Assembly: GCF_024806495.1 (NCBI RefSeq)
Contig: NZ_JANUFF010000002.1
Coordinates: 62,001 to 126,000, forward strand
Reading direction: 5' to 3'
Source: Chryseobacterium sp. JUb7
Lineage (GTDB): Bacteria; Bacteroidota; Bacteroidia; Flavobacteriales; Weeksellaceae
DNA length: 64,000 nucleotides
Positions within the stretch are counted from its first letter, which is position 1. Each line of letters begins with the position of its first letter. The translations under genes were made by a program, and so were the position numbers. The notes under the pieces were generated by a model, which had not been told where the DNA came from, ran no database searches, and saw only the letters and a program-made list of their open reading frames with translations. This document shows positions 8,861 through 18,206 of this stretch, in pieces.

Positions 8861-9679
8861 TTATTTGAAAAAATAAAAGTAAATCAATAAAGCAATTCCT
8901 ACAAAAATACGATACCATCCCCAAGGTTTGAAACCATACTTGTTAAGCACTTCAATGAAAGCTTTAATTGCAATTAAAGCAACAATAAACGCCACTACAT
9001 TTCCAACAATAAAAATTGTAATGTGATCCTGTGAAGCCATAATCATTTCATATCCTTTCTGAGGATTAGCTGTTTCCTTACCCCATGTTTTCACAAAAAC
9101 CGAATATACCGTCACCGCCAACATGGTAGGTACTGCCAGAAAAAATGAAAACTCAGCCGCAGCTTTTCTTGTTAATCCCTGTGCCATACCTCCAATGATA
9201 GAAGCTGCACTTCTACTCGTTCCCGGCATCATCGCAAGACACTGCCAGAAGCCTATAGTGACTGCATTTTTAATGGAGATTCCTTTTTCATCATTAATTT
9301 TAGGGTTTTTGAACCATTTATCGGCAAATAAAAGAACCACTCCTCCCAATACCAAAACAGATGAAATAGCAATCTGATTTCCAAGAACCGCTTCAATTTT
9401 ATCATCCAGTAAATATCCTAAAACCAATGCAGGAATCACCGCAAAAGCTAATTTATAATAAAACTTAAGATTATTAAGATCAAAGAATTTTTTCCAATAC
9501 GCTACCACGACCGAAAGGATGGCTCCAAACTGAATGGAAACCTGAAACATCTTTAAAAACTCATCTTCGGGTAAGCCCATTAAATTGGCTGTAAAGCCCA
9601 TGTGTGCCGTTGAAGAAATTGGCAGATATTCTGTTAGTCCTTCAATGATGGCAATAATAATTGCTTTGATTAAATCCAT
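8861..9679 (-). CDS. uppP: Undecaprenyl-diphosphatase UppP (BacA)
   Basis: An integral membrane enzyme that removes a phosphate from undecaprenyl diphosphate so the lipid carrier can be reused for peptidoglycan and surface polysaccharide synthesis. It also gives bacitracin tolerance. The two conserved loops are present: EGLTEYLPISSTAH (residues 13-26) with the E-x-x-x-E pair, and PGTSRSAAS at 152-160. About eight hydrophobic segments are visible over 272 residues, the usual length. It is in the leftward operon after DUF3098, separated by 90 bases that hold an inverted repeat. Confidence 0.96.
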   Translation of the reverse strand: MDLIKAIIIAIIEGLTEYLPISSTAHMGFTANLMGLPEDEFLKMFQVSIQFGAILSVVVAYWKKFFDLNNLKFYYKLAFAVIPALVLGYLLDDKIEAVLGNQIAISSVLVLGGVVLLFADKWFKNPKINDEKGISIKNAVTIGFWQCLAMMPGTSRSAASIIGGMAQGLTRKAAAEFSFFLAVPTMLAVTVYSVFVKTWGKETANPQKGYEMIMASQDHITIFIVGNVVAFIVALIAIKAFIEVLNKYGFKPWGWYRIFVGIALLIYFYFFK

Positions 9680-9697
9680 AGTCTATCTAAAAATTTA

Positions 9698-9753
9698 AAG
9701 ATTAAGAGATTTTGAAATTCAGATGATTCTAAATTTCGCCATTTCTTAATCTT
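9698..9753. repeat. Nested inverted repeat between DUF3098 and uppP
   Basis: Arms AAGATTAAGA at 9698-9707 and its complement at 9744-9753 enclose a second pair, GAAATT at 9714-9719 and AATTTC at 9732-9737. The RNA could fold as one long AT-rich hairpin inside the operon. There is no T run, so it is more likely an mRNA processing or stability element, or a repeat relic, than a terminator. Confidence 0.4.
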
Positions 9754-9769
9754 CAAAATAAGTTTATTG

Positions 9770-10069
9770 TTATTTTCTTTTTAAAATCGCATAGCCTTCA
9801 ATCACAAATCCTATGACCACAAATAGCGGAGCAATTCTGATTCTTCGGATTGAGAAGATACCGTCATTCCAGGAATTCGGGTCAAATTTACCATCTACAG
9901 TGTTGGCATCAGATCCCATCATCAGTAGAAAACCTACCACAATAAAAGCAAGACCGATAAGCATCCACTTAAAGTTTTGCTGTCCGAAATAGAACGTGTT
10001 CTCCTGTGGAGTTTCAGTAGTTTCCTTACCAAAACTTGCGGCGGAAAATTTATTTGTTTTTTTGCTCAT
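9770..10069 (-). CDS. DUF3098 family membrane protein
   Basis: A 99-residue protein with a polar N-terminus and two membrane segments, around residues 34-51 (WMLIGLAFIVVGFLLMM) and 78-95 (IRIAPLFVVIGFVIEGYAIL). FYFGQQNFKWM, LMMGSD and FDPNSWNDGIFS-RRIR are hallmarks of the DUF3098 family of Bacteroidota. The family has no established function. It is typically encoded right after ftsX, as here (two-base gap), which suggests a link with divisome or envelope regulation. Confidence 0.88.
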   Translation of the reverse strand: MSKKTNKFSAASFGKETTETPQENTFYFGQQNFKWMLIGLAFIVVGFLLMMGSDANTVDGKFDPNSWNDGIFSIRRIRIAPLFVVIGFVIEGYAILKRK

Positions 10070-10071
10070 TT

Positions 10072-10971
10072 TTAAGAGTAATATAAATCGTCAACGTTTG
10101 ATTTTAAGAATCTCCAGGTTGCCACAATTGTACTGAGTACAGAAATAAATATTCCCACTCCGAATACCAATATCACCAACCAGAAATACTGCTGATTATC
10201 CTGAACGAATGCTGAACCGATCTGGCTTGTAAAATAATACCAGATTCCACATAATGCCAGAAGTCCGATAGCAGAACCAATGGCTCCCAAAATAACCGCT
10301 TCGATAATGAAAGGCTTAAGAATAAATCTTCTCTTTGCTCCTACCAGCTGCATGGTTTTAATGATAAATCTTTTAGAGAATATCTTCAGCCTGATTGAAT
10401 TATTAATCAGAACCACAGCCAATACCAGGAACAGGATAGAAAATCCTAAGATCCATTTTAAAATTCTGCTCAGGTTGTTATAAACATCCACCATCAGGGT
10501 GCTGTCGTTTTTAACATCAATAATCCCCGGAACAGATTTGATCGCTTTTATAGCCTGATCAATTTTTGCAGGATCTACAAATTCAGGTTTTAGGGCAATT
10601 TCTATGGAAGATGGAAAAATATTTTCTTCGAAAAGTGCATCACTATCGATTCCCATACTTTTTTTAGCTTCTTTGGCAGCCATTTCTCTTGTGATGTAAG
10701 TGGCTTTTTTTACCGGAGCTAAAGTCTGTACCTCTTTGAAGGTCTCGGCCTCCATTTTTGCGATTTTTAAAGAATCTTTAGCATCATAATTTTCATCAAA
10801 GTACGCATTCACAACAAGCTGTTCTTTGATATAGTCGGAATATTTCTGAGCATTAATTAAAATAAGTCCCATTAATCCCAACAAAAATAACACTAAGGCA
10901 ATACTTATTACTACAGTAATATTGCTAGACCGAAGTCTTTTCTTATTAAATTCATCTACAGATTTAGCCAT
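10072..10971 (-). CDS. ftsX: Cell division protein FtsX
   Basis: The permease-like partner of the FtsE ATPase, which controls peptidoglycan hydrolases at the division site. There is an N-terminal membrane segment at about residues 18-38, then an extracytoplasmic domain to about 165. Three more membrane segments follow, near 170-190, 222-245 and 262-285, as in all FtsX proteins. The IIKTMQLVGAKRRFILKPF stretch is the conserved cytoplasmic coupling region and LSTIVATWRFLKSNVDDLY closes the protein. The length of 299 is normal. It is the first gene of the leftward operon; ftsE is not adjacent, which is common in Bacteroidota. Confidence 0.93.
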   Translation of the reverse strand: MAKSVDEFNKKRLRSSNITVVISIALVLFLLGLMGLILINAQKYSDYIKEQLVVNAYFDENYDAKDSLKIAKMEAETFKEVQTLAPVKKATYITREMAAKEAKKSMGIDSDALFEENIFPSSIEIALKPEFVDPAKIDQAIKAIKSVPGIIDVKNDSTLMVDVYNNLSRILKWILGFSILFLVLAVVLINNSIRLKIFSKRFIIKTMQLVGAKRRFILKPFIIEAVILGAIGSAIGLLALCGIWYYFTSQIGSAFVQDNQQYFWLVILVFGVGIFISVLSTIVATWRFLKSNVDDLYYS

Positions 10972-11063
10972 TAATATTAAAATTTTTGGCTAAAATAGAA
11001 AAAAACTTCCGAAATTTGGGAACGAAAAAGAGAAAATCACTGTTAATAAAATCATAAAAAACT

Positions 11064-11834
11064 TTGAGTGTAAAAGCAAAAAAACATCTTGGTCAACACT
11101 TTTTGACGGATGAAAACATCGCAAGAAAAATCGTAGAAGGTCTTAGTTTTGAAGGCTATAAGAATGTCATGGAAGTAGGTCCCGGAATGGGAGTTCTTAC
11201 CAAATATCTTTTGGAAAAAGACCAGAACATCTATCTTGCAGAAATAGATAACGAATCTATTGAATACTTGAAAAACAACTATTCGAGCATTACTGAAAAC
11301 ACATTTTCAGGAGATTTCTTAAAGCAGGATTTCAACTTTATTAATGAAGAACAGATTGCTATTATTGGTAATTTCCCGTATAATATTTCTTCACAGATTT
11401 TATTTAAAATCATCGATTATTACGAACTGATCCCTGAAATGGTGGGTATGTTTCAAAAGGAAGTAGCCGAGAGAACAGCTGCCGTTCCGAGAACAAAAGA
11501 CTACGGAATTCTTTCGGTTTTAATACAGGCCTATTATGATACCTCGTATTTATTTACGGTTCATGAAAATGTTTTTAACCCTCCTCCAAAGGTAAAATCA
11601 GGGGTAATAAGACTGACAAGAAATCCTAAAGAAGGCTTGGCCGGAAATGAAGTTCTGTTTAAACAAATTGTAAAAGCAGGATTTAATCAAAGAAGAAAAA
11701 AGCTGTCTAATGCTTTAAAAATCCTGAACATTCCTGAAGCTTTGAAAACTCATGAATTCATGGATAAAAGAGCTGAAGAGTTAAGTGTTGCGGATTTTAT
11801 CAACTTTACCATACTTTGGAAAGAAAATCAATAA
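11064..11834 (+). CDS. rsmA: 16S rRNA dimethyladenosine transferase RsmA (KsgA)
   Basis: Dimethylates the two adjacent adenosines in the 3' terminal hairpin of 16S rRNA late in 30S assembly. Family motifs are AKKHLGQHFL at 4-14, the AdoMet loop EVGPGMG at 37-43, acidic residue E60 after strand 2, and the catalytic NFPYN at 103-107. FNPPPKVKSGVIRL and FNQRRKKL lie in the C-terminal part. The length of 256 is normal. The start is a TTG: no ATG occurs before residue 36, and MSVKAKKHLGQ is the expected N-terminus. It is divergent from ftsX with 92 bases between and is followed by a bidirectional terminator. Confidence 0.95.
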   Translation: MSVKAKKHLGQHFLTDENIARKIVEGLSFEGYKNVMEVGPGMGVLTKYLLEKDQNIYLAEIDNESIEYLKNNYSSITENTFSGDFLKQDFNFINEEQIAIIGNFPYNISSQILFKIIDYYELIPEMVGMFQKEVAERTAAVPRTKDYGILSVLIQAYYDTSYLFTVHENVFNPPPKVKSGVIRLTRNPKEGLAGNEVLFKQIVKAGFNQRRKKLSNALKILNIPEALKTHEFMDKRAEELSVADFINFTILWKENQ

Positions 11835-11866
11835 TAATTTATTCCTGATTTAACTTCCAATTTAAT

Positions 11867-11902
11867 AAAAAAGCCTTTCAAATCAAATTGAAAGGCTTTT
11901 TT
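11867..11902. terminator. Bidirectional terminator between rsmA and the first anchor-L gene
   Basis: A 15-base-pair stem (AAAAAAGCCTTTCAA and its complement) with a six-base loop. It has a run of Ts on the right and of As on the left, so it can end transcription from both sides. Confidence 0.92.
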
Positions 11903-11924
11903 GTTTTGCATTATCTGAATTATA

Positions 11925-14306
11925 TTATTCTCTGTTTTTTAGCATAATCCATCCGGACCAGTTCATCTGAGCTTTTGATTTTGGATATTCAAAATTGAAC
12001 TTGTACCAGTACGTTGCGGTAGAAAGTTTCTTACCACCAAGCGTACCATCCCAGATCGGAGTATCTTTTGTAAATCTGAAAATTTCAGATCCGTATCTGT
12101 CGTAAACAGATCCTTTAAAGTTTTTGAAACTGCCTAAAGCCGTAAGATCAAGCACATCGTTGATACCATCCTGATTTGGCGTGATGATATTCGAAATATT
12201 GAAGGTATAGAAATCCAGAGTCCCCACGCAATGTGTCCCTACTCTTCTCACCTGAATATTGTAATTGGTATTATTTTGTAATCCATTAAATACATTTGAA
12301 TCCTGCCACGTTACTCCTCCATCAACAGAATATTCTAATGTAGTAGGTGTATTATTCATTGGAGGGTTTTCTGCTGTAACGGTTAAAGTATTACTTCCAT
12401 AATCTATGTTTGTAATAAAAGGAAGAGCCGGTGCTGCAACCTTAGCTTCAAAAGTTCTTGTACAATATCCGTTATCAATCGCTACGGTATACAGTCCCCA
12501 CTGATCTACTACGATCGTCTGAGTGGTTTCTCCTGTACTCCATAAATATTTATAGTTAGGTCCTGCTCCGGCATCTAAAACTACTCTGTCTCCCAAACAT
12601 ACCTGAACATCTTTTAGTGAAGAAACAATTTCCGGAACCACCTCAACAGTAATGGTAGCAGGCTGTAAAGATTTACATCCTTTCGGTCCGATTGCATATA
12701 CCGTAAATGTAGTGGTATTGTATAAAGTCACAGTCTGAGCATTTACCGTTCCCAGGAAGTTACTCCATAAATAAGTCGTTCCTCCGGTCGCTGTTAAATC
12801 CACTGATTCTCCCGGACAGATTTTTAATTTTGAAGCCACTACATGCGCTGTAGGGGTTTGTTCTTTCTGTAGGGTTAATTCTATCGTTTTACTACAGAAG
12901 CCTCCATTAGAAACTACTACATAAAGGATCTGACCATCATTGCCATTATAATTTAAAATATTCTGAATGTAATTTGCATTTTGAGCCACAGCATCTGCCT
13001 GGTTGACGTAAAAACGGAATATAGCTCCCGGCGTTGTGCTGATTAACGGCATCGCCCCTGAAAGGTCATAAGTTGTAATATCAGGAGTTGTACACAGCAG
13101 ATATGTCGCGTCGTTGGCAACAGGAGTTTCGCCTCCGTTTATTTTGATGGTTGCCTCTCCCGGACATGGACTTCCCGGATAAGTCACCTGAATTTTATAA
13201 TTTCCTGATTGAGTAGCGGTAATGACATTGGTAGTTGCTCCTGGTATTAGTGTACCATTGAAAAACCACTGATAAGACATATTCGGGTCGCTTACAGAAG
13301 CCGTAATCACCTGAGGAACATTATCACAGACATTGATCTGATCGGGTAAAGTAGCTCCTGTAGGATCTAATAACTCTACCCCAATATTGAAAGATCCTCC
13401 TTCCAGAAATACTGCAGAATCATAACTTCTGTCGGTAGCATCGGCAAGAACCATCTTGAAATGGTAAGATTGCCCTGGCGTTACTGTAGCCGTAGCAGTA
13501 AGAGGAATTGTTCTACCACTAAAATTGGTTTCTATATTTGCGGTATTATATCCTGCAAAAAATGCTGGATTTACAGCAGCACAGTTGAGAGGATTTCCGC
13601 TAAACTGAGTTGACGGACGAATATTGGTTACACTCACCGGACCGGCCCCACTTGGCAAAACGGCCATATTTTGATAAGGACCTCCTGTAGATGGTCTTAA
13701 TAACAGCGCAAATGCATCCGAATAGTTACAAGGGAAATTTCCGGTATACTCTTCGGAAGCAAATAGATAATTAAATCTAACCTGAGATGACGTAGGTACG
13801 AAGTCAAACTCTAATATTACCGCATCCTGTAAGGGAACTATAGGATTGGTCGCAGCAACCAGATCCGGATCACTTCCGGTTCCTACATTGAAACCACCGG
13901 TACTGATAGGTGTATTTACATCAATATATGTATTTCCCGCTTCGGCAGCTTTACCGGTCATCAGGATAATACCATCTTTAAAAGGAAAATTGGTAGTTCC
14001 TTTATGAAAATATCCCCAGGCTCTGTCGTTATTACTTGCCGCCAGCCCCGGCGTTACCACTACGTTGGAAACATTGGGTGTCACACAAGAGTTGGTACCT
14101 GATGAAATCAGTATATCTTTCACCAATTGGGTGATATTATAACTTGTTGCAGCGTAAGAAGGAGCATTAACATCGATAAAAGCACCTGCTTTTTTATCTA
14201 AGCCGGGTCTTGGCTTCATGTTAACTTTTCTGGGTGGAAGATTTTGTGAAAAAAGAAAATTGGACGAGACTAAAAATAAGGAAAGTAGTAGTAGATATCT
14301 CTTCAT
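11925..14306 (-). CDS. Choice-of-anchor L protein with T9SS type B tail (array copy 1)
   Basis: A 793-residue secreted protein. The signal peptide (1-20, ending FLFSQ) is followed by GAFIDVNAPSY and a choice-of-anchor L domain at about 35-315 (VNIxPSxx region, LEFDFVPTSSQVRFNYLFAS, AVFLEGGSFNIG). Then come an Ig-like unit (about 320-390), a YDLSGAMPLIS/YVVVSN unit (395-490), two Ig/PKD-like units (490-562, 565-628) and a fibronectin-like unit with EYSVDGGVTWQDSN (630-705). The last 85 residues, from ITPNQDGINDVLDL to WSGWIMLKN, are the gliding-motility-type T9SS type B signal. The anchor-L domain occurs in surface proteins with varied anchors; ligand binding or adhesion is inferred. First of four tandem paralogs, with its own -7 box and terminator. 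Confidence 0.88.
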   Translation of the reverse strand: MKRYLLLLSLFLVSSNFLFSQNLPPRKVNMKPRPGLDKKAGAFIDVNAPSYAATSYNITQLVKDILISSGTNSCVTPNVSNVVVTPGLAASNNDRAWGYFHKGTTNFPFKDGIILMTGKAAEAGNTYIDVNTPISTGGFNVGTGSDPDLVAATNPIVPLQDAVILEFDFVPTSSQVRFNYLFASEEYTGNFPCNYSDAFALLLRPSTGGPYQNMAVLPSGAGPVSVTNIRPSTQFSGNPLNCAAVNPAFFAGYNTANIETNFSGRTIPLTATATVTPGQSYHFKMVLADATDRSYDSAVFLEGGSFNIGVELLDPTGATLPDQINVCDNVPQVITASVSDPNMSYQWFFNGTLIPGATTNVITATQSGNYKIQVTYPGSPCPGEATIKINGGETPVANDATYLLCTTPDITTYDLSGAMPLISTTPGAIFRFYVNQADAVAQNANYIQNILNYNGNDGQILYVVVSNGGFCSKTIELTLQKEQTPTAHVVASKLKICPGESVDLTATGGTTYLWSNFLGTVNAQTVTLYNTTTFTVYAIGPKGCKSLQPATITVEVVPEIVSSLKDVQVCLGDRVVLDAGAGPNYKYLWSTGETTQTIVVDQWGLYTVAIDNGYCTRTFEAKVAAPALPFITNIDYGSNTLTVTAENPPMNNTPTTLEYSVDGGVTWQDSNVFNGLQNNTNYNIQVRRVGTHCVGTLDFYTFNISNIITPNQDGINDVLDLTALGSFKNFKGSVYDRYGSEIFRFTKDTPIWDGTLGGKKLSTATYWYKFNFEYPKSKAQMNWSGWIMLKNRE

Positions 14307-14322
14307 AATATTTTTGTTTCAA

Positions 14323-14330
14323 CAAATTTA
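14323..14330 (-). promoter_or_regulatory. -7 element of array copy 1
   Basis: TAAATTTG on the minus strand. Its last base is 17 positions before the ATG, the same distance as in copies 2 and 3. No clear -33 TTG was found. Confidence 0.5.
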
Positions 14331-14384
14331 ATTTTTTTTTATACATCCCACATAGATATTTAACTTTTTTTATCATAAAAAACA

Positions 14385-14410
14385 AAAGTCTCCCAAATAT
14401 GAGAGACTTT
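14385..14410 (-). terminator. Terminator of array copy 2
   Basis: On the minus strand AAAGTCTC, a ten-base loop, GAGACTTT and a T-rich tail, 44 bases after the copy 2 stop. Confidence 0.8.
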
Positions 14411-14454
14411 AGAATTATATAAATTTTATTTTTAATTTTTCGTTAATTTTCGAA

Positions 14455-17400
14455 TTAATTTCTATTCTTTAATAAAATCCATCCTGTTCTTAATTCAAGT
14501 TTCTTGCTGGCAGGGTTTTCCCATTGAACTCTGTACCAATAAGTAGCCGTAGGTAAATTAACACCTCTGATACTGCCTCGCCATACTGCATCAGACTTGG
14601 TAGCTTTAAACATTTCCTGGCCATATCGGTTAAAAACAGAAGCCGCAAAATTATTATAGTTGCTTATTCCTGAGAAGTCTACCACATCATTTTTACCGTC
14701 TGCATTTGGCGTAATTACATTAATAACAAAGAATGTATAGAAATCCAATGATGTATCACAGTTAGCGTCTTTTACTCTTACTTTAAGATTATAATTCGTG
14801 TTGTTCAATACATTATAGAAAACGTTTGATGCCTGCCATGTCACTCCTCCATCAATAGAAAACTCAAGAACTCCTCCTGTAGGATTCGTTGTGGTTAAGG
14901 TAAGTACATGATCGAGATAGGTAACATTTGTAAACTTAGGCAGATCAGGGTTCAATAGCTGTGCAGTGTATACTTTAGAACACACTCCATTGCTTATCGT
15001 CACTGAGTAAGTTCCTACAACATTTGTAGATATTGTCTGTGTCGTTGCTCCCGTACTCCATACATAAGTATAATTAGGTCCTGCTCCGGCGTCTAAAACA
15101 CCAGTATCTCCTTCGCATACATATACATCCTCCAATGTAGATTCAATAGCAGGCACTACTTCAATCGTAAGAGTAGCCGGATTAACAGAACTACATCCGT
15201 TTCCTCCCAATGCATACACAGAATAGATAGTTGTTATTGTAGGAGAAACAATTTGGGTATTCCCATTTCCTGTAAGACCTATCCAGTTATAGGTAATTCC
15301 TCCTGAAGCTGTTAAAGTAACCGATTCTCCCGCACAGATTTTTGTTTTTGAGGCAGCTATCACAGCAACAGGTGGTCCGACAAGTACGGTTACCGTAGCA
15401 GGATTAGCAGATACACATCCGTTAGCACCTACTGCATATACCGTGTAAGTAGTTGTATTCGTAGGAGAAACAGTTTGGGTATTTCCATTTCCTGTCAATC
15501 CTACCCAGTTGTAAGTTACTCCTCCTGAAGCTGTTAATGTAAGAGATTCTCCCACACAAATTCTTGGAACTGAAGAAACAACCGTAGCTACAGGCAGCGT
15601 TGTATCCTGAGCAACATTTACTGTAGCAGTATAAGTACAGTTTAAGTTTCCTGGCTGGGTTACATTTGAAACTGTTAAAGTATAAGCTCCGCCAGCATTT
15701 ACAACCGGAGTTAATGTATTTGCCCCGGAGACAATATTTCCTCCTGTAGTCGTCCATGTAATAGTAGAGCCAGTAGGAACAACAGATGCCGATGCATTTA
15801 AAGTGACCTGATTTGTAGTACAGGTTATTGTTTGTGGCGTCGCTATTGTTAATGTTGTCTGAGGGGTTGATAATAGCTGCAGGGTAACTACATAACTACA
15901 TCCTCCGTTTTTCACCAATACATAGATCGTCTGATTCCCTGCACTTACATAAGCTGTAGGTATTGGAATAGTATTCGTATTTGCGGCGTTGGCATCTGCC
16001 TGAAGTACATAATAAGCAAACGTGGCAGTACCCGCTGAAGTTATCTGTGACTGAGCTGAAGTCAAATCATAAGTGATTCCTCCCTGCTCATAACATTTTA
16101 ATAATGTTGCATTCTGAACGGTAATCGGCTGAGAAACTTCAATCGTAATTGTTGCCGGATTCTGAGAAACGCAACCATTGGCTCCAACGGCAGTTACGGT
16201 GTACGTTGTCGTAGCTGTTGGAGAAACGGTCTGTGTATTTCCTGTTCCGGTTAACCCTGTCCAATTATATGTTGCTCCTCCGGAAGCAGTCAGGGTAACT
16301 GATTCTCCGTTACAGATTAATATTTTTGTTGCAGTCAGACCTGTTGTAGGCGGCGCACTGTCTCCAGTCACCGTGACAGTTGCCGTCGCATTACAAATCA
16401 CATTACCCGGTTGATAAGTATTTGAAATAGTAAGTGTATATGTTCCTGCTACATTCACTACAGGGTTTAAAGTATTTCCTCCTGAAACAATATTTCCTCC
16501 TACTGTTGTCCAGTTAAATGTAGATCCCGTGGGATATACAGATGTAGAGGCATTTAAAGTTATCTGTGAATTAGTACAGGTTAAAGCAGTCGGCGGAGCA
16601 ATGGTGGCTGTCACCTGGGGTGCTTTTACCAGTTGCAACTGAGCTACTTTTGAACAGAAACCCGTTCTTACCCGTACATACACGGTCTGCCCACCCGCAC
16701 TTGAATAAGCGGTAGGAGTAGCAATAGTACTCGTATTTCCTGCGTTGGCATCCGCCAGGTTGGCATAATAAGAAAATATTGCGCCCGGCGTTGTACTTAT
16801 GGCCGATTGTGCAGATGTTAAATCATAGGTAGCATTCCCCGGAGTATAACACGCTGTTAATGTTGCATTCTGAACTGTAGGACTTGTTCCGCCTACGACA
16901 GTTATACTTGCGCTACCCGGACACGTATTTCCAGCAATAAAAACCTGAACGGTATATACACCGGGCTGTGTTGCCGTATAGCTTGCTCCAGTTGCTCCGG
17001 GAATAGGAGTTCCGTTCAGAGACCAGATATATGTTGCACTTGCAAACTGGGTAGAAGCAGTGAACGTCTGAGGCGCATTATCACAAACATTAATAGATGA
17101 CGGAAGAGCTACTCCTGCCGGATCTAAAATCTGAACACCGATATCAAAAGATCCCGCTTCCAAAAATACTGCAGAGTCAAAATTTGTATCATCATAATCA
17201 GCCAATACCATTTTAAAATGATAGGTCTGACCAGGTATTACTGTAGCTTTTGCTGTCAACGGTACAGTACGCCCGTTAAAGTTGGTTTCAATCTGAGGGC
17301 TGTTTAAACCTCCGAAATATTGTGCATTTTTGGGTCCGCAGGCCATTCCTGCTGGAATAATATTGGTAACACTTACCGGTCCGGCATTATTGGGAAGAAC

Positions 17401-18036
17401 CGCTAAGTTGGTATATGTAGGATCTGTTGATCTTTTAAGCAATAAAGCAAAACCATCTGAAATATTACATGTAAAATTATTCTGATACTCTTTTGAGGCA
17501 AATAAATATCTGAAAGTTACTTCTGTAGAGTTCGGAACGAAATCAAATTCTATAGAAGTAGCATCTTTTAACATGCTGATAGGAACATTTAAAGCCGCCG
17601 CAAGATCAGCATCTCCGCCACTTGGCAAAACATCACTCAGAGTTCCCTGAAATGTATTTCCTGCTTTTGAGGCATATCCTGTTGTAAGCACAATTCCTTC
17701 TGCAAAAGGGAAATTGGTGGCTGCTTTATTAAAATACCCCCAACTTCTGTTGGTAGCACCTACTGCTAAATTAGGAGAAACAGTGATATTACTTACATTC
17801 GCATTGGAACAGGCTGATCCACCGGAGATCAAAATATCTTTTACCAATTGTGAAATATTATAGTTTGATGCCGGATATCCTGCTGCATTCACATCTATAA
17901 ATGCTCCAGCTTTCATAGACTGAGATGAAGGTCTCTGAACCGTTCCCACCCTATCTCTACTTTGCGAAAAAGTAAAGGTACCGATGAAAGCAAAAAACAA
18001 AGCCAAAAATAAACTTCTTGTCCTCCTATTTAACAT
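14455..18036 (-). CDS. Choice-of-anchor L protein with T9SS type B tail (array copy 2, longest)
   Basis: At 1193 residues this is the largest of the four paralogs. It has a signal peptide (1-24, ending FTFSQ) and an anchor-L domain at about 42-320 (GAFIDVNAAGYPASNYNISQ, LRYLFAS-like strand, AVFLEAGSFDIG). A long stalk follows, built from repeated modules. There are two copies of the YDLTSAQS unit (near 395 and 645), two of the LNAS/VNVAGTYTLTISN unit (near 480 and 735), and four Ig-like units of the type GESVTLTASGG, YNWxGLTGxGNTQ and VSPT-TTYTV. Near the end are the VLDAGAGPNY unit and the fibronectin-like EFSIDGGVTWQASN unit. The final 85 residues (ITPNADGKNDVVDFSG to RTGWILLKN) are the T9SS type B signal. 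Extra modules account for the 400 residues gained over copy 1. Role as a long surface fibre or adhesin is inferred. Confidence 0.88.
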   Translation of the reverse strand: MLNRRTRSLFLALFFAFIGTFTFSQSRDRVGTVQRPSSQSMKAGAFIDVNAAGYPASNYNISQLVKDILISGGSACSNANVSNITVSPNLAVGATNRSWGYFNKAATNFPFAEGIVLTTGYASKAGNTFQGTLSDVLPSGGDADLAAALNVPISMLKDATSIEFDFVPNSTEVTFRYLFASKEYQNNFTCNISDGFALLLKRSTDPTYTNLAVLPNNAGPVSVTNIIPAGMACGPKNAQYFGGLNSPQIETNFNGRTVPLTAKATVIPGQTYHFKMVLADYDDTNFDSAVFLEAGSFDIGVQILDPAGVALPSSINVCDNAPQTFTASTQFASATYIWSLNGTPIPGATGASYTATQPGVYTVQVFIAGNTCPGSASITVVGGTSPTVQNATLTACYTPGNATYDLTSAQSAISTTPGAIFSYYANLADANAGNTSTIATPTAYSSAGGQTVYVRVRTGFCSKVAQLQLVKAPQVTATIAPPTALTCTNSQITLNASTSVYPTGSTFNWTTVGGNIVSGGNTLNPVVNVAGTYTLTISNTYQPGNVICNATATVTVTGDSAPPTTGLTATKILICNGESVTLTASGGATYNWTGLTGTGNTQTVSPTATTTYTVTAVGANGCVSQNPATITIEVSQPITVQNATLLKCYEQGGITYDLTSAQSQITSAGTATFAYYVLQADANAANTNTIPIPTAYVSAGNQTIYVLVKNGGCSYVVTLQLLSTPQTTLTIATPQTITCTTNQVTLNASASVVPTGSTITWTTTGGNIVSGANTLTPVVNAGGAYTLTVSNVTQPGNLNCTYTATVNVAQDTTLPVATVVSSVPRICVGESLTLTASGGVTYNWVGLTGNGNTQTVSPTNTTTYTVYAVGANGCVSANPATVTVLVGPPVAVIAASKTKICAGESVTLTASGGITYNWIGLTGNGNTQIVSPTITTIYSVYALGGNGCSSVNPATLTIEVVPAIESTLEDVYVCEGDTGVLDAGAGPNYTYVWSTGATTQTISTNVVGTYSVTISNGVCSKVYTAQLLNPDLPKFTNVTYLDHVLTLTTTNPTGGVLEFSIDGGVTWQASNVFYNVLNNTNYNLKVRVKDANCDTSLDFYTFFVINVITPNADGKNDVVDFSGISNYNNFAASVFNRYGQEMFKATKSDAVWRGSIRGVNLPTATYWYRVQWENPASKKLELRTGWILLKNRN
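15170..16345 (-). repeat. Intragenic Ig-like module repeats in array copy 2
   Basis: Three DNA segments of about 190 bases, near 15175-15360, 15400-15585 and 16150-16345, are strongly alike. All read GGAGAAAC followed by (A/G)(T/G)TTTGGGTAT or a close variant, then TTTCCTG and the complement of GESVTLTASGG. Each encodes one Ig-like unit ending in NPAT(V/I/L)T. Confidence 0.75.
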
Positions 18037-18052
18037 TTTATATTATTTTAAA

Positions 18053-18060
18053 CAAAAATA
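18053..18060 (-). promoter_or_regulatory. -7 element of array copy 2
   Basis: TATTTTTG on the minus strand, 17 positions from the ATG. It sits in AAAAATAGTATTTTTG, a stretch also found upstream of copy 3. Confidence 0.6.
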
Positions 18061-18161
18061 CTATTTTTTTTGATTGAAATTTACGTCTTAACAATTTACA
18101 TTGTTATTAATATAATCTTATTAATAGTAAAATATCAATTCTACTTTTCCTCTATATACGA

Positions 18162-18190
18162 AAAAAGGCTAACAAATCGTTAGCCTTTTT
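18162..18190 (-). terminator. Terminator of array copy 3
   Basis: A 12-base-pair stem (AAAAAGGCTAAC and complement) with a five-base loop and a T run on the minus strand, 16 bases after the copy 3 stop. Confidence 0.9.
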
Positions 18191-18206
18191 ATCTATACTT
18201 ATTATT

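Noticed and set aside
15422..15757. Minus-strand frame of 111 codons inside array copy 2
   Set aside because: Shadow of the Ig-like repeats in a second frame; rich in Tyr, Cys and Arg as expected from a shifted reading.
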